NCBI GenBank assembly: GCA_025356575.1
Contig: JANXSP010000118.1
Coordinates: 1 to 64,000, forward strand
DNA from: Novosphingobium sp.
GTDB lineage: Bacteria; Pseudomonadota; Alphaproteobacteria; Sphingomonadales; Sphingomonadaceae
Reading direction: 5' to 3'
DNA length: 64,000 nucleotides
Position 1 is the first letter of the stretch; each line of letters starts with the position of its first letter. Shown here one piece after another: positions 40,955-48,920 of the stretch. The notes under the pieces were generated by a model. That model searched no databases and was not told the DNA's origin. It saw only the letters and a program-made list of their open reading frames with translations. The position numbers and the translations under genes were made by a program.

Positions 40955-42364
40955 TCAGCCGGGCTGGGTGAGCCGCCATGCCAGAATGCTGCGCGGATGC
41001 TGGGCAAGATAGGCGCGGGCCAGCGCGCTGCGCCCGGCTTCCTGGCCAAGCTGGCGCAGGACGACCGCTGCGCGCGCGAGCAACGCATCGTCGATCCGGA
41101 TCTGTGCCGCAGCGCCGTAATCGGCCTTGGCCGCGGCGGGGTGTCCCAGAACGAGGTGAACGTCGCCGGCCAGGACATGGGCGTCGCGCGCGCCGGGGCT
41201 GGCAGAGCGCAGGTGCTCGGCGATTCCGGCGGCCTCGCCCCCTCGACCGGAAGTAAGCAGCGCCCGGATGTACGGCACCGCCGTGATCGCCGTGGGTGAC
41301 GACGCATAATCCGCTGCAAGCACGCCAATTGCGACCTCGCCGGAACTGAGGATCATTACGGTCCCTGCCCCGACCTTGCGCCGCGCCTGGGTTATGCCGG
41401 CAAGATCGGCGCGGCCCGAAACGCGATAGGCCCGAACCAGCGCAGCGCGCGCGACGGCGTTATCGGGTTGCCGTTCGACCAGCCGTGCCAGCACATCGAC
41501 CGCGACGTTGCGGTTGCCCGCCTGGAGTTCGAGCGCCCCTTCGAGAAGCATGACTGCCGGCACGGTATCGAGCCGCCGGCGGGTTTTGCCGATCATTCGC
41601 CGCGCGAGGGCAAAGTTGCCGCCGCGTGCAGCAAGTGTCGCCTGGATGAAATAGGCCTGGGCGTTGCCGGGATCGACCTCGAGCAGCTTGCGGCTGACCG
41701 TCAGGCAATCGCGCGCCGCGCCCAGATCGCATAGCGTCGCGGCATATTCGCCGAGCAGCGCGGGATCGTCGGGAGCCTGCGCAAGCCCGCGCTCGAACCA
41801 CGGCAGCGCCGCAACCGGGCCGATCTGGTCCCTGACGAGTTCGCCGCGGAACTCCAGCGCGCGGACATTGTCGGGGCCAAGGGCGACTGCCCTGTCCGCG
41901 GCCTCGATCGCTTCGCGCTGCTGCCCGCCGGCGTAACGCAAGCGGCCGATGTCGGTCCACAATCCGGCGTCGCCCGGACCGCCAGCCAGCGCCCGGTCGA
42001 AGGCCCGGCCCGCGGCGGGCAAATTACCCTCGCTCTGTTCGAGCCGGCCGAGCGCACGGAAGCCGCGGCGGGCGTCCACGGCATCGAACTTGCCCGCGCC
42101 TAGCCACGCCCGTGCCCGCACATTCTGATGCTGCAGGAGCAGTGCCTCGCCCATCGCCGCGGCCACCGCAGATCGCGCTGCGCCGCCGGCAAGCGCGCGG
42201 CGCAGGGGAACTTCGGCGGCGATCCCGTCATCCTTGGCCAGCGCGGCCCGCGCCAGCGTCAGGTCATCCTGCAAAGCCCCCGTTCCCGCTGCGGTTACGG
42301 TGAACACCAATGTACCCGTCAGGACCAGCAGTCCGCGGAGCAACGCCTCAGGTCTGAAGGTCAT
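40955..42364 (-). CDS. Exported tetratricopeptide-repeat protein
   Basis: A 469-residue protein with an N-terminal hydrophobic signal or anchor (LLRGLLVLTGTLVFTVTAAG). The rest consists of alanine-rich TPR units from about residue 55 on, for example ARRGFRALGRLEQSEGNLPA, REAIEAADRAVALGPDN, and A-Y-F-I-Q-A-T-L-A-A-R-G. It is probably a periplasmic scaffold. It overlaps the end of prsR by 17 bp. XrtA/PEP-CTERM loci often carry a long TPR protein (PrsT) next to prsK/prsR; this one is about half that length, so it may be a reduced counterpart or a different protein. Binding partners are unknown. Confidence 0.8.
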   Translation of the reverse strand: MTFRPEALLRGLLVLTGTLVFTVTAAGTGALQDDLTLARAALAKDDGIAAEVPLRRALAGGAARSAVAAAMGEALLLQHQNVRARAWLGAGKFDAVDARRGFRALGRLEQSEGNLPAAGRAFDRALAGGPGDAGLWTDIGRLRYAGGQQREAIEAADRAVALGPDNVRALEFRGELVRDQIGPVAALPWFERGLAQAPDDPALLGEYAATLCDLGAARDCLTVSRKLLEVDPGNAQAYFIQATLAARGGNFALARRMIGKTRRRLDTVPAVMLLEGALELQAGNRNVAVDVLARLVERQPDNAVARAALVRAYRVSGRADLAGITQARRKVGAGTVMILSSGEVAIGVLAADYASSPTAITAVPYIRALLTSGRGGEAAGIAEHLRSASPGARDAHVLAGDVHLVLGHPAAAKADYGAAAQIRIDDALLARAAVVLRQLGQEAGRSALARAYLAQHPRSILAWRLTQPG

Positions 42365-43748
42365 ATTGCTTGAGCAGATCGTACAACGTCGGGCGGCTGA
42401 TCCCGAGCAGTTTGGCGGTACTCGAGATGTTGCCCTCGCTGCGGGCGAGTGCATGGCGGATGACGCGGCGATCGGCGACCTCGCGCGCACCTTTGAGGTT
42501 GAGCGTGCGCTCGCCGCCGCTTTCGGGCGACACGAGATCGAGGTCGGGTGCTCCGATGAGCTTGCTATCGGCCATGATCACCGCGCGTTTTACCCGGTTT
42601 TCGAGCTCGCGGACATTGCCCGGCCACGGCCACGCGTCGAGCGCGGCCAGCGCATCGGCGGCAAATCCCTTGACCGCCGGGTTCATCTCGCGAGCGAACC
42701 GCGCGAGGAAGGCCTTGGCCAGCAGCGTGGCGTCCCCCGGCCGCTCGGCGAGGCTGGGGATCTTGATCACGATTTCGGCCAGGCGGTAGAACAGGTCCTC
42801 GCGGAAGCGCCCGTCGGCGATCATCGCTTCGAGATCCTGGTGAGTGGCGCATACGACCCGGGTATCGACCGCGATCGAGCGGCGCGCGCCGATCCGTTCG
42901 ATCACGCGTTCCTGCAGGAAGCGCAGCAGCTTGACCTGGAGCTGGAGCGGGATGTCGCCGACCTCGTCGAGGAACAGTGTGCCGCCGCCGGCCTGCTCGA
43001 TCTTGCCCTCGGTGGTTTTCACCGCCCCGGTGAACGCGCCTTTTTCGTGGCCGAACAGTTCGCTCTCGAGCAGGTTTTCTGGGATCGCCGCACAGTTGAT
43101 CGCCACGAAAGCGCCGCGGCGGCGGTCGCTGGCATCGTGAAGCCCGCGCGCAAGCAATTCCTTGCCCGTGCCGCTCGCCCCCAGGAGCATGACCGATACG
43201 TTGGTGTTGGCGACGCGCTCGATCGTACGCGCGACGCGGACCATTTCGGGCGCGGCGGTGATCAGCGAGCCAAGGACGCGGTTGCCTTCTCCCGCACGCT
43301 CCTCGAGCGCCCGGTTCTCCGCCTCGATCCGGTGAAGCTCGAACGCGCGGCGCACGATCAGCCCGAGTGCGTCGATATCGACGGGCTTCTGGTAGAAATC
43401 GTAGGCGCCGCGCGCGATCGCCTGAAGCGCGGATTCGCGCGCGCCGTGGCCGCTGGCGACGATCACCTTGGTATCGGGCTTCAGCGCAATGATCGCATCG
43501 AGCACGGCAAAGCCCTCGCTGGTCCCGTCGGGATCGGGCGGCAGTCCCAGATCGAGCGTGACCACCGCCGGTTCCTCGGCGCGCAACGCGACCAGCGCGC
43601 TCGCCCGGTCCGACGCGATAATCACTTCGAAGTCCGCGTAAGCCCACTTGAGCTGCGCCTGGAGGCCTGCATCATCCTCGACGACGAGCAGCTTGGGCAG
43701 CGGCCGGGCAGCGGTACGCGCCAACGGCTTGAGGCTGGTTTCGCTCAT
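42348..43748 (-). CDS. prsR: PEP-CTERM/exopolysaccharide response regulator PrsR (sigma-54 activator)
   Basis: A 466-residue NtrC-type activator. The receiver has phospho-acceptor D66 (V-V-T-L-D-L-G-L-P-P). The AAA+ domain has Walker A G-A-S-G-T-G-K-E and the sigma-54-contacting G-A-F-T-G-A loop. The C-terminal Fis-type HTH is G-N-I-S-S-T-A-K-L-L-G-I-S-R-P-T-L-Y. The TIGR02915-type pattern and the partner kinase upstream identify it as PrsR, which activates sigma-54 promoters for exopolysaccharide and PEP-CTERM protein genes. It overlaps prsK by 4 bp and the TPR gene by 17 bp. No convincing sigma-54 promoter was found in this window. Confidence 0.93.
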   Translation of the reverse strand: MSETSLKPLARTAARPLPKLLVVEDDAGLQAQLKWAYADFEVIIASDRASALVALRAEEPAVVTLDLGLPPDPDGTSEGFAVLDAIIALKPDTKVIVASGHGARESALQAIARGAYDFYQKPVDIDALGLIVRRAFELHRIEAENRALEERAGEGNRVLGSLITAAPEMVRVARTIERVANTNVSVMLLGASGTGKELLARGLHDASDRRRGAFVAINCAAIPENLLESELFGHEKGAFTGAVKTTEGKIEQAGGGTLFLDEVGDIPLQLQVKLLRFLQERVIERIGARRSIAVDTRVVCATHQDLEAMIADGRFREDLFYRLAEIVIKIPSLAERPGDATLLAKAFLARFAREMNPAVKGFAADALAALDAWPWPGNVRELENRVKRAVIMADSKLIGAPDLDLVSPESGGERTLNLKGAREVADRRVIRHALARSEGNISSTAKLLGISRPTLYDLLKQYDLQT

Positions 43749-45847
43749 GATGCGACTTTCTGATCGGCGTTGAGAGGCAAGAGGGAGGGGGCGATCCGCC
43801 CGAATACCGCGCCCGCCGCGGCGAGCGGGAGATAGAGCGAAAACCGGGTGCCCAGGCCTTCACGCGATTCGACGTCGAGCCGCCCCTGCATCGCGCGGAT
43901 TAACTCGCGCGCTTCGAACGCGCCGATCCCGAACCCGCCCGGCTTGGACGAGACGAACGGCTTGAACAGCCGCGTGCGAATGAAATCTGCGCTCATCCCG
44001 CAGCCCGCGTCGACGATCTCGATCACGCCGTAGAGCCCCTCGGTGAGGACGCGCACGAACACATTCTGACCCGGGGTGCTGGCGTCGATCGCGTTCTGGA
44101 TTAGGTGGACGAGCGCCTGTTCGAGCGTATCGGGGTTGGCGATCACTTGGAACGGCGCGCTGTCGGTAAGGATTACCGGCCCCCCCGCGAACTGGGCGAG
44201 AGCGCCGCTGACGACCTGCGCGACATCGACTGGCTCGAGCCGCTCAGCCGAACCCTGGCCATAACGCGACAATCGCGCGAGCAGGACGTTGAGCTTGTCG
44301 GCCGAATTGCGGATGGTGACCAGCATGTCGGCGCGGAACGCGGGCTTTTCGGCATGAAGTTCGGCGTTGCGCGCGAGCAGGCTGAGCTGGCTCGCCAGGT
44401 TCTTGATATCGTGCATAACGAAGGCGATGCGGCGATTGAACTCGTCGAACCGGCCAGCCTCTGCCAGCGCCAGTTGCCCGGTACTTTCGGCGAGATAACT
44501 CGCAATCTGTCGGCCCACGACGCGGAGCAGATCGAAATCTTCCCAATCGAGTGTGCGCGGGGTAGCCGGGCGGGCGAGGATGACGACGCCCACCAGGCGC
44601 TCGAAGTGCAGCAGCGGCACGATCGCCCAGGCACGCGCTTCATCGCGCAACCAGGGCGCAATCGTCTGGCTCTCACCGCGCAGATCGTGACCGGCGCGGA
44701 CATCGTCGAGATCGACGATGAAACCGTCGGTTTCGAAGAAGCGGACCGCGCGGTCGTCGAAGGCCAGCGCCGGAACGTCCGCGGTCGACCACTGCCAGCG
44801 CTCGGCCAGCATCAGCGCGCCGCGCTCGCCCACCGTCAGGAGCAACCCCCCGGTGGCGTCGGTGATGTCGGCCAGCGCACGGATGATCCGCTGTTCGAGC
44901 GGCTGCGCGCTCTCGCTCCCGTGTCCGACGGTGTTGGTGAAGCGCAGCCATTCGGCGCGGTAATCGTAACGGTGCTGGAAGACATGCTTGGCCAGTACGA
45001 CCTTCATCCACGCCCGCAGCCGCCGGGAGGGCAGGAGCAATATCGCCGCAAGCGACGCCGCGATGACGAACCCGAACTGGACCTGGCGGGCAAAGTCGCC
45101 GCCGATGTAGGCCAGCCACCGCGCCACCGCGACCATTGCGATCAGGTAAATCCCGATCAGCATCAGCGAGAAACTGCGGAAGGTGATCGCGCGCGAGGGT
45201 TGCAGGCGAAGCTCGTTGCTATCGCGCAGGCCGGTTATGCCGAACAGCACCGCGGTTCCCAGCACCGCGCCCGCGCGGACCGCGCCGAGCCCTTGGGGCA
45301 TCGCCCCGGCAAGATAGCTCACGGTGTAGAAATTGAGATCGTAGCCCCACAGCAGCGCGAGCCCCGCTGCCGGCCAGCGCAGCGCCGCGCGGGCAGACGG
45401 CGCCGCGCCGATGTAGAGGTTGTGGATCAAGACCAGCGCGCCGATCGCGACGAGTAGACGGAACAATACCGCGACCTGGAACACCATCGCCGGATCGATC
45501 CGCGACAACGCCAGTACGAGCACCGGCTGGAGGAATTCGACGACCACCAGTGCGGCGATCACCGGGCGGACGGGGGCAACGCTGGCGTGGCGGCCATCGC
45601 TGGCAAACAACCGCAAGGTCACGAACAGCCAGGCGATGTTGCGCACCGATTCGGCGATAATGGCACCGACCGAAACCGGACCCATCACTGCGCTCGCCAG
45701 CGCCCAAAGTCCCGTCAGGGTCAGCGCCGCAACCACCCCATCGCCCGTCGCGGACAATCGCTCGCGCCGCGGCAGGAGCCAGATGGCGATGGCAAGCGCG
45801 CAGCCAGCCGCGATGCCGTGGGTGATACTGGACAGCAGGTCGAGCAT
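43745..45847 (-). CDS. prsK: XrtA/PEP-CTERM-system histidine kinase PrsK
   Basis: A 700-residue sensor kinase. The N-terminal 280 residues contain about eight or nine membrane helices. A GAF-like domain follows (about residues 300-450). The dimerisation helix has F-V-M-H479-D-I-K-N-L, an H-D-I-K-N variant typical of PrsK rather than the usual H-E-L-R. The ATPase domain has LVHLIQNAIDAS, DAGCGMS and a shortened G-G-F-G-I-G-A glycine loop. It is the expected phosphodonor of PrsR, with which it overlaps by 4 bp. The start at 45847 sits 5 bp after the sugar-transferase stop. The signal sensed is unknown. Confidence 0.92.
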   Translation of the reverse strand: MLDLLSSITHGIAAGCALAIAIWLLPRRERLSATGDGVVAALTLTGLWALASAVMGPVSVGAIIAESVRNIAWLFVTLRLFASDGRHASVAPVRPVIAALVVVEFLQPVLVLALSRIDPAMVFQVAVLFRLLVAIGALVLIHNLYIGAAPSARAALRWPAAGLALLWGYDLNFYTVSYLAGAMPQGLGAVRAGAVLGTAVLFGITGLRDSNELRLQPSRAITFRSFSLMLIGIYLIAMVAVARWLAYIGGDFARQVQFGFVIAASLAAILLLPSRRLRAWMKVVLAKHVFQHRYDYRAEWLRFTNTVGHGSESAQPLEQRIIRALADITDATGGLLLTVGERGALMLAERWQWSTADVPALAFDDRAVRFFETDGFIVDLDDVRAGHDLRGESQTIAPWLRDEARAWAIVPLLHFERLVGVVILARPATPRTLDWEDFDLLRVVGRQIASYLAESTGQLALAEAGRFDEFNRRIAFVMHDIKNLASQLSLLARNAELHAEKPAFRADMLVTIRNSADKLNVLLARLSRYGQGSAERLEPVDVAQVVSGALAQFAGGPVILTDSAPFQVIANPDTLEQALVHLIQNAIDASTPGQNVFVRVLTEGLYGVIEIVDAGCGMSADFIRTRLFKPFVSSKPGGFGIGAFEARELIRAMQGRLDVESREGLGTRFSLYLPLAAAGAVFGRIAPSLLPLNADQKVAS

Positions 45848-45852
45848 CGGGC

Positions 45853-47241
45853 TCACCGCGCGCCCTCGGGCCAAAGGACCACGCGGACCGTCTGCAGCAG
45901 GATCAGGAGGTCGAGGAACGGCGTGTAGTTCTTGGCGTAATACAAATCGTATTCGAGCTTCTGACGCGAATCGTCGATCGACGCGCCATACGGATAATTG
46001 ACCTGCGCCCACCCGGTCAGCCCGGGCTTCACCATGTGGCGCTCGGCATAATAGGGCAGGTGCTCTTCGAGATCGGCGACGAATTGGGGACGCTCGGGAC
46101 GCGGCCCGACGAAGCTCATCTTGCCCATCAGCACGGTCCACGCCTGCGGCAATTCGTCGATCCGGACCTTGCGGATAACGCGGCCGATGCGCGTGATGCG
46201 CGGATCGTTCTCGCTCGCCCAGATCGCTTCGCCGGCCTTTTCCGCATCGGTTCGCATCGAACGCAACTTGAGGACATCGAAATTCTCGCCGTAAAGCCCC
46301 ACGCGGGTCTGGCGGAAGAAAGCGGGCCCGCGGCTGTCGAGCCGGATCAGGATCACGAACAGCATCACCAGCGGCAGCGTAACCAGCAGCACGGCGGCGC
46401 TGACGGTGATATCGAAGATCCGCTTGGCCGCGCTCGAGATCGCGCGTCCCGACGAAAACCCGTCGGAAAAGATCAGCCAACTGGGGTTGAGCGTATCGAG
46501 ATCGACGCGGCCGGTTTCGCGCTCGAGGAAGCTCGAGAAGTCGTTGACGTGCACGCCTGCGGTCTTGATCCGCAGAAGATCCTTGAGCGGAAGCGCGTTA
46601 CGCCGCTCCTCGAGCGCGAGGACGACTTCGCTGACGCCGAGGTTTTCCACGAAGCGCGTCAGGTTGTGGATCGCCGTGCGCGCGATTGCTTCCTCGACCA
46701 CGGGCTGGCTGTCGTTCATCCCGATGTAGCCGACGATGGCGAAGCCGCTCTCGGGCCGCTCTCCGAGCTTGCGCAGGCGATCGGCCCGAGGGCCGGCGCC
46801 GAACACGAGGACGCGGCGGCGGAATGCCTGCGCGCCAAGGATCCCGCCGACCACCAGCCGGTTGCCTATCAGCGCAAGGATCGCCAGCCCCATCGCGTAG
46901 GCGAGGGTCGAGCGCCAGAAGACGTGACCCGGGATCAGAAAGTCGACGAAGCTGAGCGCGATGATCCCGAGCGACACCGCAACCAGCAGCCGCGCGGTGG
47001 CGAAACGCATGGATCGCAGGGCCTCCGAGCCATACACCCCGACCGCGACCATGGCGGTGATCACGAGTGCCGCGAAACCGAGCAGCAGACCCGTCCGGTC
47101 GGCCAACGGGCCATAGCTTACGCCGATCTGGCTGGCGCGCAGGCGCCACGCCGCCTCGCCTGCCAGCGCAAGCAGCGCAATATCGAACAATCCGAGCAGC
47201 AGGACTGCGTGCGGAATGTAGTGTTTGAACAACCTGATCAT
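45853..47241 (-). CDS. XrtA/PEP-CTERM-type undecaprenyl-phosphate sugar transferase
   Basis: A 462-residue polyprenyl-phosphate sugar-1-phosphate transferase of the TIGR03013 group. The N-terminus has four or five membrane helices and a CoA-binding-like domain (VLVFGAGPRADRLRKLGE). The C-terminal bacterial sugar-transferase domain starts K-R-I-F-D-I-T-V-S-A and contains FFRQTRVGLYGENFDVLKLR, then I-R-K-V-R-I-D-E-L-P-Q and VKPGLTGWAQVNY. It starts an exopolysaccharide repeat unit on undecaprenyl phosphate at the inner membrane. It precedes prsK and prsR on the same strand. The rest of the polymer locus and the XrtA exosortase are not in the window. Confidence 0.92.
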   Translation of the reverse strand: MIRLFKHYIPHAVLLLGLFDIALLALAGEAAWRLRASQIGVSYGPLADRTGLLLGFAALVITAMVAVGVYGSEALRSMRFATARLLVAVSLGIIALSFVDFLIPGHVFWRSTLAYAMGLAILALIGNRLVVGGILGAQAFRRRVLVFGAGPRADRLRKLGERPESGFAIVGYIGMNDSQPVVEEAIARTAIHNLTRFVENLGVSEVVLALEERRNALPLKDLLRIKTAGVHVNDFSSFLERETGRVDLDTLNPSWLIFSDGFSSGRAISSAAKRIFDITVSAAVLLVTLPLVMLFVILIRLDSRGPAFFRQTRVGLYGENFDVLKLRSMRTDAEKAGEAIWASENDPRITRIGRVIRKVRIDELPQAWTVLMGKMSFVGPRPERPQFVADLEEHLPYYAERHMVKPGLTGWAQVNYPYGASIDDSRQKLEYDLYYAKNYTPFLDLLILLQTVRVVLWPEGAR

Positions 47242-47339
47242 CGTTCCCGGCGCCAAAATCGGCGGAACAGCGTCCGCGATCTTGGTTTACGGGGCATAAG
47301 TGAAGTGTCGGTTAAGTTTACAGTGCTTCGGCCCCGGTG

Positions 47340-47387
47340 GCTATCCAGCGAAGTCGCTATCCAGCGAAGTCGCTATCCGGCGAAGTC
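47340..47387. repeat. Three tandem copies of a 16-bp repeat at a gene end
   Basis: GCTATCCAGCGAAGTC occurs at 47340-47355 and 47356-47371, and with one change (G for A) at 47372-47387. The third copy contains the last codons and stop of the regulator gene; read on the minus strand each copy spells D-F-A-G-stop. The outer copies therefore lie just beyond the stop codon, as if the gene end had been duplicated. Confidence 0.9.
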
Positions 47388-48776
47388 GAACGGGCTCAGC
47401 GCGCGCATGCGCTCGTCGAAGCGCAAGGCGGCCCCGCGCGGGGGAAGCGACCGTTGCTGGCAATCGGGGAAGTGGCACCGCGCACAACCCAGCCCGATCG
47501 GAACCGCATCGTCGCGCCGCAACGACAGACCGCGGGCGCTGGCAAGTTGTCCGGCCAGGCTCGCGTCGAGGCCCAGGACCACCGCGAACTGCGCCGATGG
47601 TTGCGCTGAAGTCTGCGCCGCGGCGCCGCTGGCATGGACGGTGCGGGCAAGCGTGACCCATTGTCCCGCGGCATCGCCCTGCCCCGCCAGCGCGATGTGC
47701 TGCACGCGCATCTGCCCGGCTTGTTCGAACGCGGCATGCGCGTTCCACAACGGGCAACTGACTTCGCTTTCGAGCAGCAGCGTTCCACTCGCCCCGACCA
47801 GGCGTTTGGAAAACTGCCCCGCCCGGTCGAGCCGGGCCATGAAGAACGGCAGCCCCCGCTGACCGACCCGCTGGAGGGTGGTGAGGCGGTGCGCGAGCTG
47901 TTCGAAGCCTACCCCAAAGCGGCGCTGGAGCACTGCGGGATCGTAGTTGGTCGCTTCGCATGCGCGCAGGAACCTGCCGTAAGGCATCATCACAGCCGCG
48001 GCGAAGTACCCGGCAAGGTAGCGTTCGAACAGGCGCCGCGCGGCACGGTCGGCAAACCCGGCGCCCTCGCCCAGCGCACGGATCGCGTCGCGCTGTTCAA
48101 GCAGCGCGAGCTGTACCGCGACCTGGAAATTGCGCGATGCTGGATCGAGCATCTCGGACAATTGCAACTGGCGCGCGTGGAGATCGAGCCGGCGGAGCGC
48201 ATCGGGCATGACGTCGCCCGGAAGGATGCGCAGGCTCAACTGGTGGCGCTGGCGCAGGCGTTCGGCGAGCGCGCTGCTGATGTCGCCACTGGCGAGGCGC
48301 AATTCGTCCGCCAGCGCCTCGGCTGCGGCATCGAGATCGGCGAAATGGTTGCGCCAGCGTTCGACTTCGCGCCGCGCCAGCACAAGCGGGTCGGCGACAG
48401 AGATTCCCGAGACCTCGCTGCCCATGCTGTCGAACAGCCGCGCGAATGCCACCGCTCCCTGCGGCGCGGCAGCGAGCCATTCGGCAACCTCGTCGCGATC
48501 GATCGCAAGATCGGCGAAGCGTTCGTCGGACAGCCGCCGGCGCATTCCGTCGATGCCGCCGATCGCCTCGTCCCGGGTCAGCGAGCGTGGATCGAAATCG
48601 AAGTGCTGGGCGAGCGCGACAAGCAGCCGTGCCGAAAGCGGGCGCTGGTTACGCTCGATCAGATTGAGATAGCTGGGCGAAATAGCCAGCCGTGCGGCCA
48701 TCGCCGCCTGCGTCAGGCCTTCCTTGCGGTGGAGGCGTCGCAGCATAGGTCCGGCAAGGAAAGTGCTATCGGCCAC
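47373..48776 (-). CDS. RamB/ScfR-like XRE-family transcriptional regulator
   Basis: A 467-residue regulator of the short-chain fatty acyl/glyoxylate type. The N-terminal XRE helix-turn-helix (about residues 12-66, GLTQAAMAARLAISPSYLNLIERN) is followed by an IrrE/ImmA-like central domain and a C-terminal DUF2083-like domain with a cysteine motif C-A-R-C-H-F-P-D-C. Relatives such as RamB and ScfR bind near acetate and propionate genes and respond to CoA-linked metabolites. It is divergent from isocitrate lyase, its probable target. The start is a GTG at 48776, which restores the usual F-x-G-P-x-L-R-R-L N-terminus; an ATG at 48746 is less good. Its last codons lie in the third copy of a tandem repeat. 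Confidence 0.88.
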   Translation of the reverse strand: MADSTFLAGPMLRRLHRKEGLTQAAMAARLAISPSYLNLIERNQRPLSARLLVALAQHFDFDPRSLTRDEAIGGIDGMRRRLSDERFADLAIDRDEVAEWLAAAPQGAVAFARLFDSMGSEVSGISVADPLVLARREVERWRNHFADLDAAAEALADELRLASGDISSALAERLRQRHQLSLRILPGDVMPDALRRLDLHARQLQLSEMLDPASRNFQVAVQLALLEQRDAIRALGEGAGFADRAARRLFERYLAGYFAAAVMMPYGRFLRACEATNYDPAVLQRRFGVGFEQLAHRLTTLQRVGQRGLPFFMARLDRAGQFSKRLVGASGTLLLESEVSCPLWNAHAAFEQAGQMRVQHIALAGQGDAAGQWVTLARTVHASGAAAQTSAQPSAQFAVVLGLDASLAGQLASARGLSLRRDDAVPIGLGCARCHFPDCQQRSLPPRGAALRFDERMRALSPFDFAG

Positions 48777-48785
48777 GACGTGGTA

Positions 48786-48839
48786 TTGTCATCAAATTTA
48801 CAACATGACAAGCCGTTATGCCGCAACGGGTGCATAACG
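48786..48839. promoter_or_regulatory. Two adjacent inverted repeats between the regulator and aceA
   Basis: TTGTCAT (48786-48792) with ATGACAA (48805-48811), and CGTTATGC (48814-48821) with GCATAACG (48832-48839). Each pair is perfect, each spans 26 bp, and the centres are 28 bp apart. The block lies 10 bp from the regulator start and 81 bp before aceA, a position suited to control of both. Which protein binds is inferred. Confidence 0.55.
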
Positions 48840-48920
48840 ACAACCTTTCTGTCGATTTTCGCTACAAATTCGCCAGTCGTCCAGGTATGGGGTGCCAACG
48901 ATTTTCGTCCGGAGCCGACC

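Noticed and set aside
47340..47387. CRISPR-like array
   Set aside because: The three repeats are directly adjacent with no spacers and are only 16 bp long.
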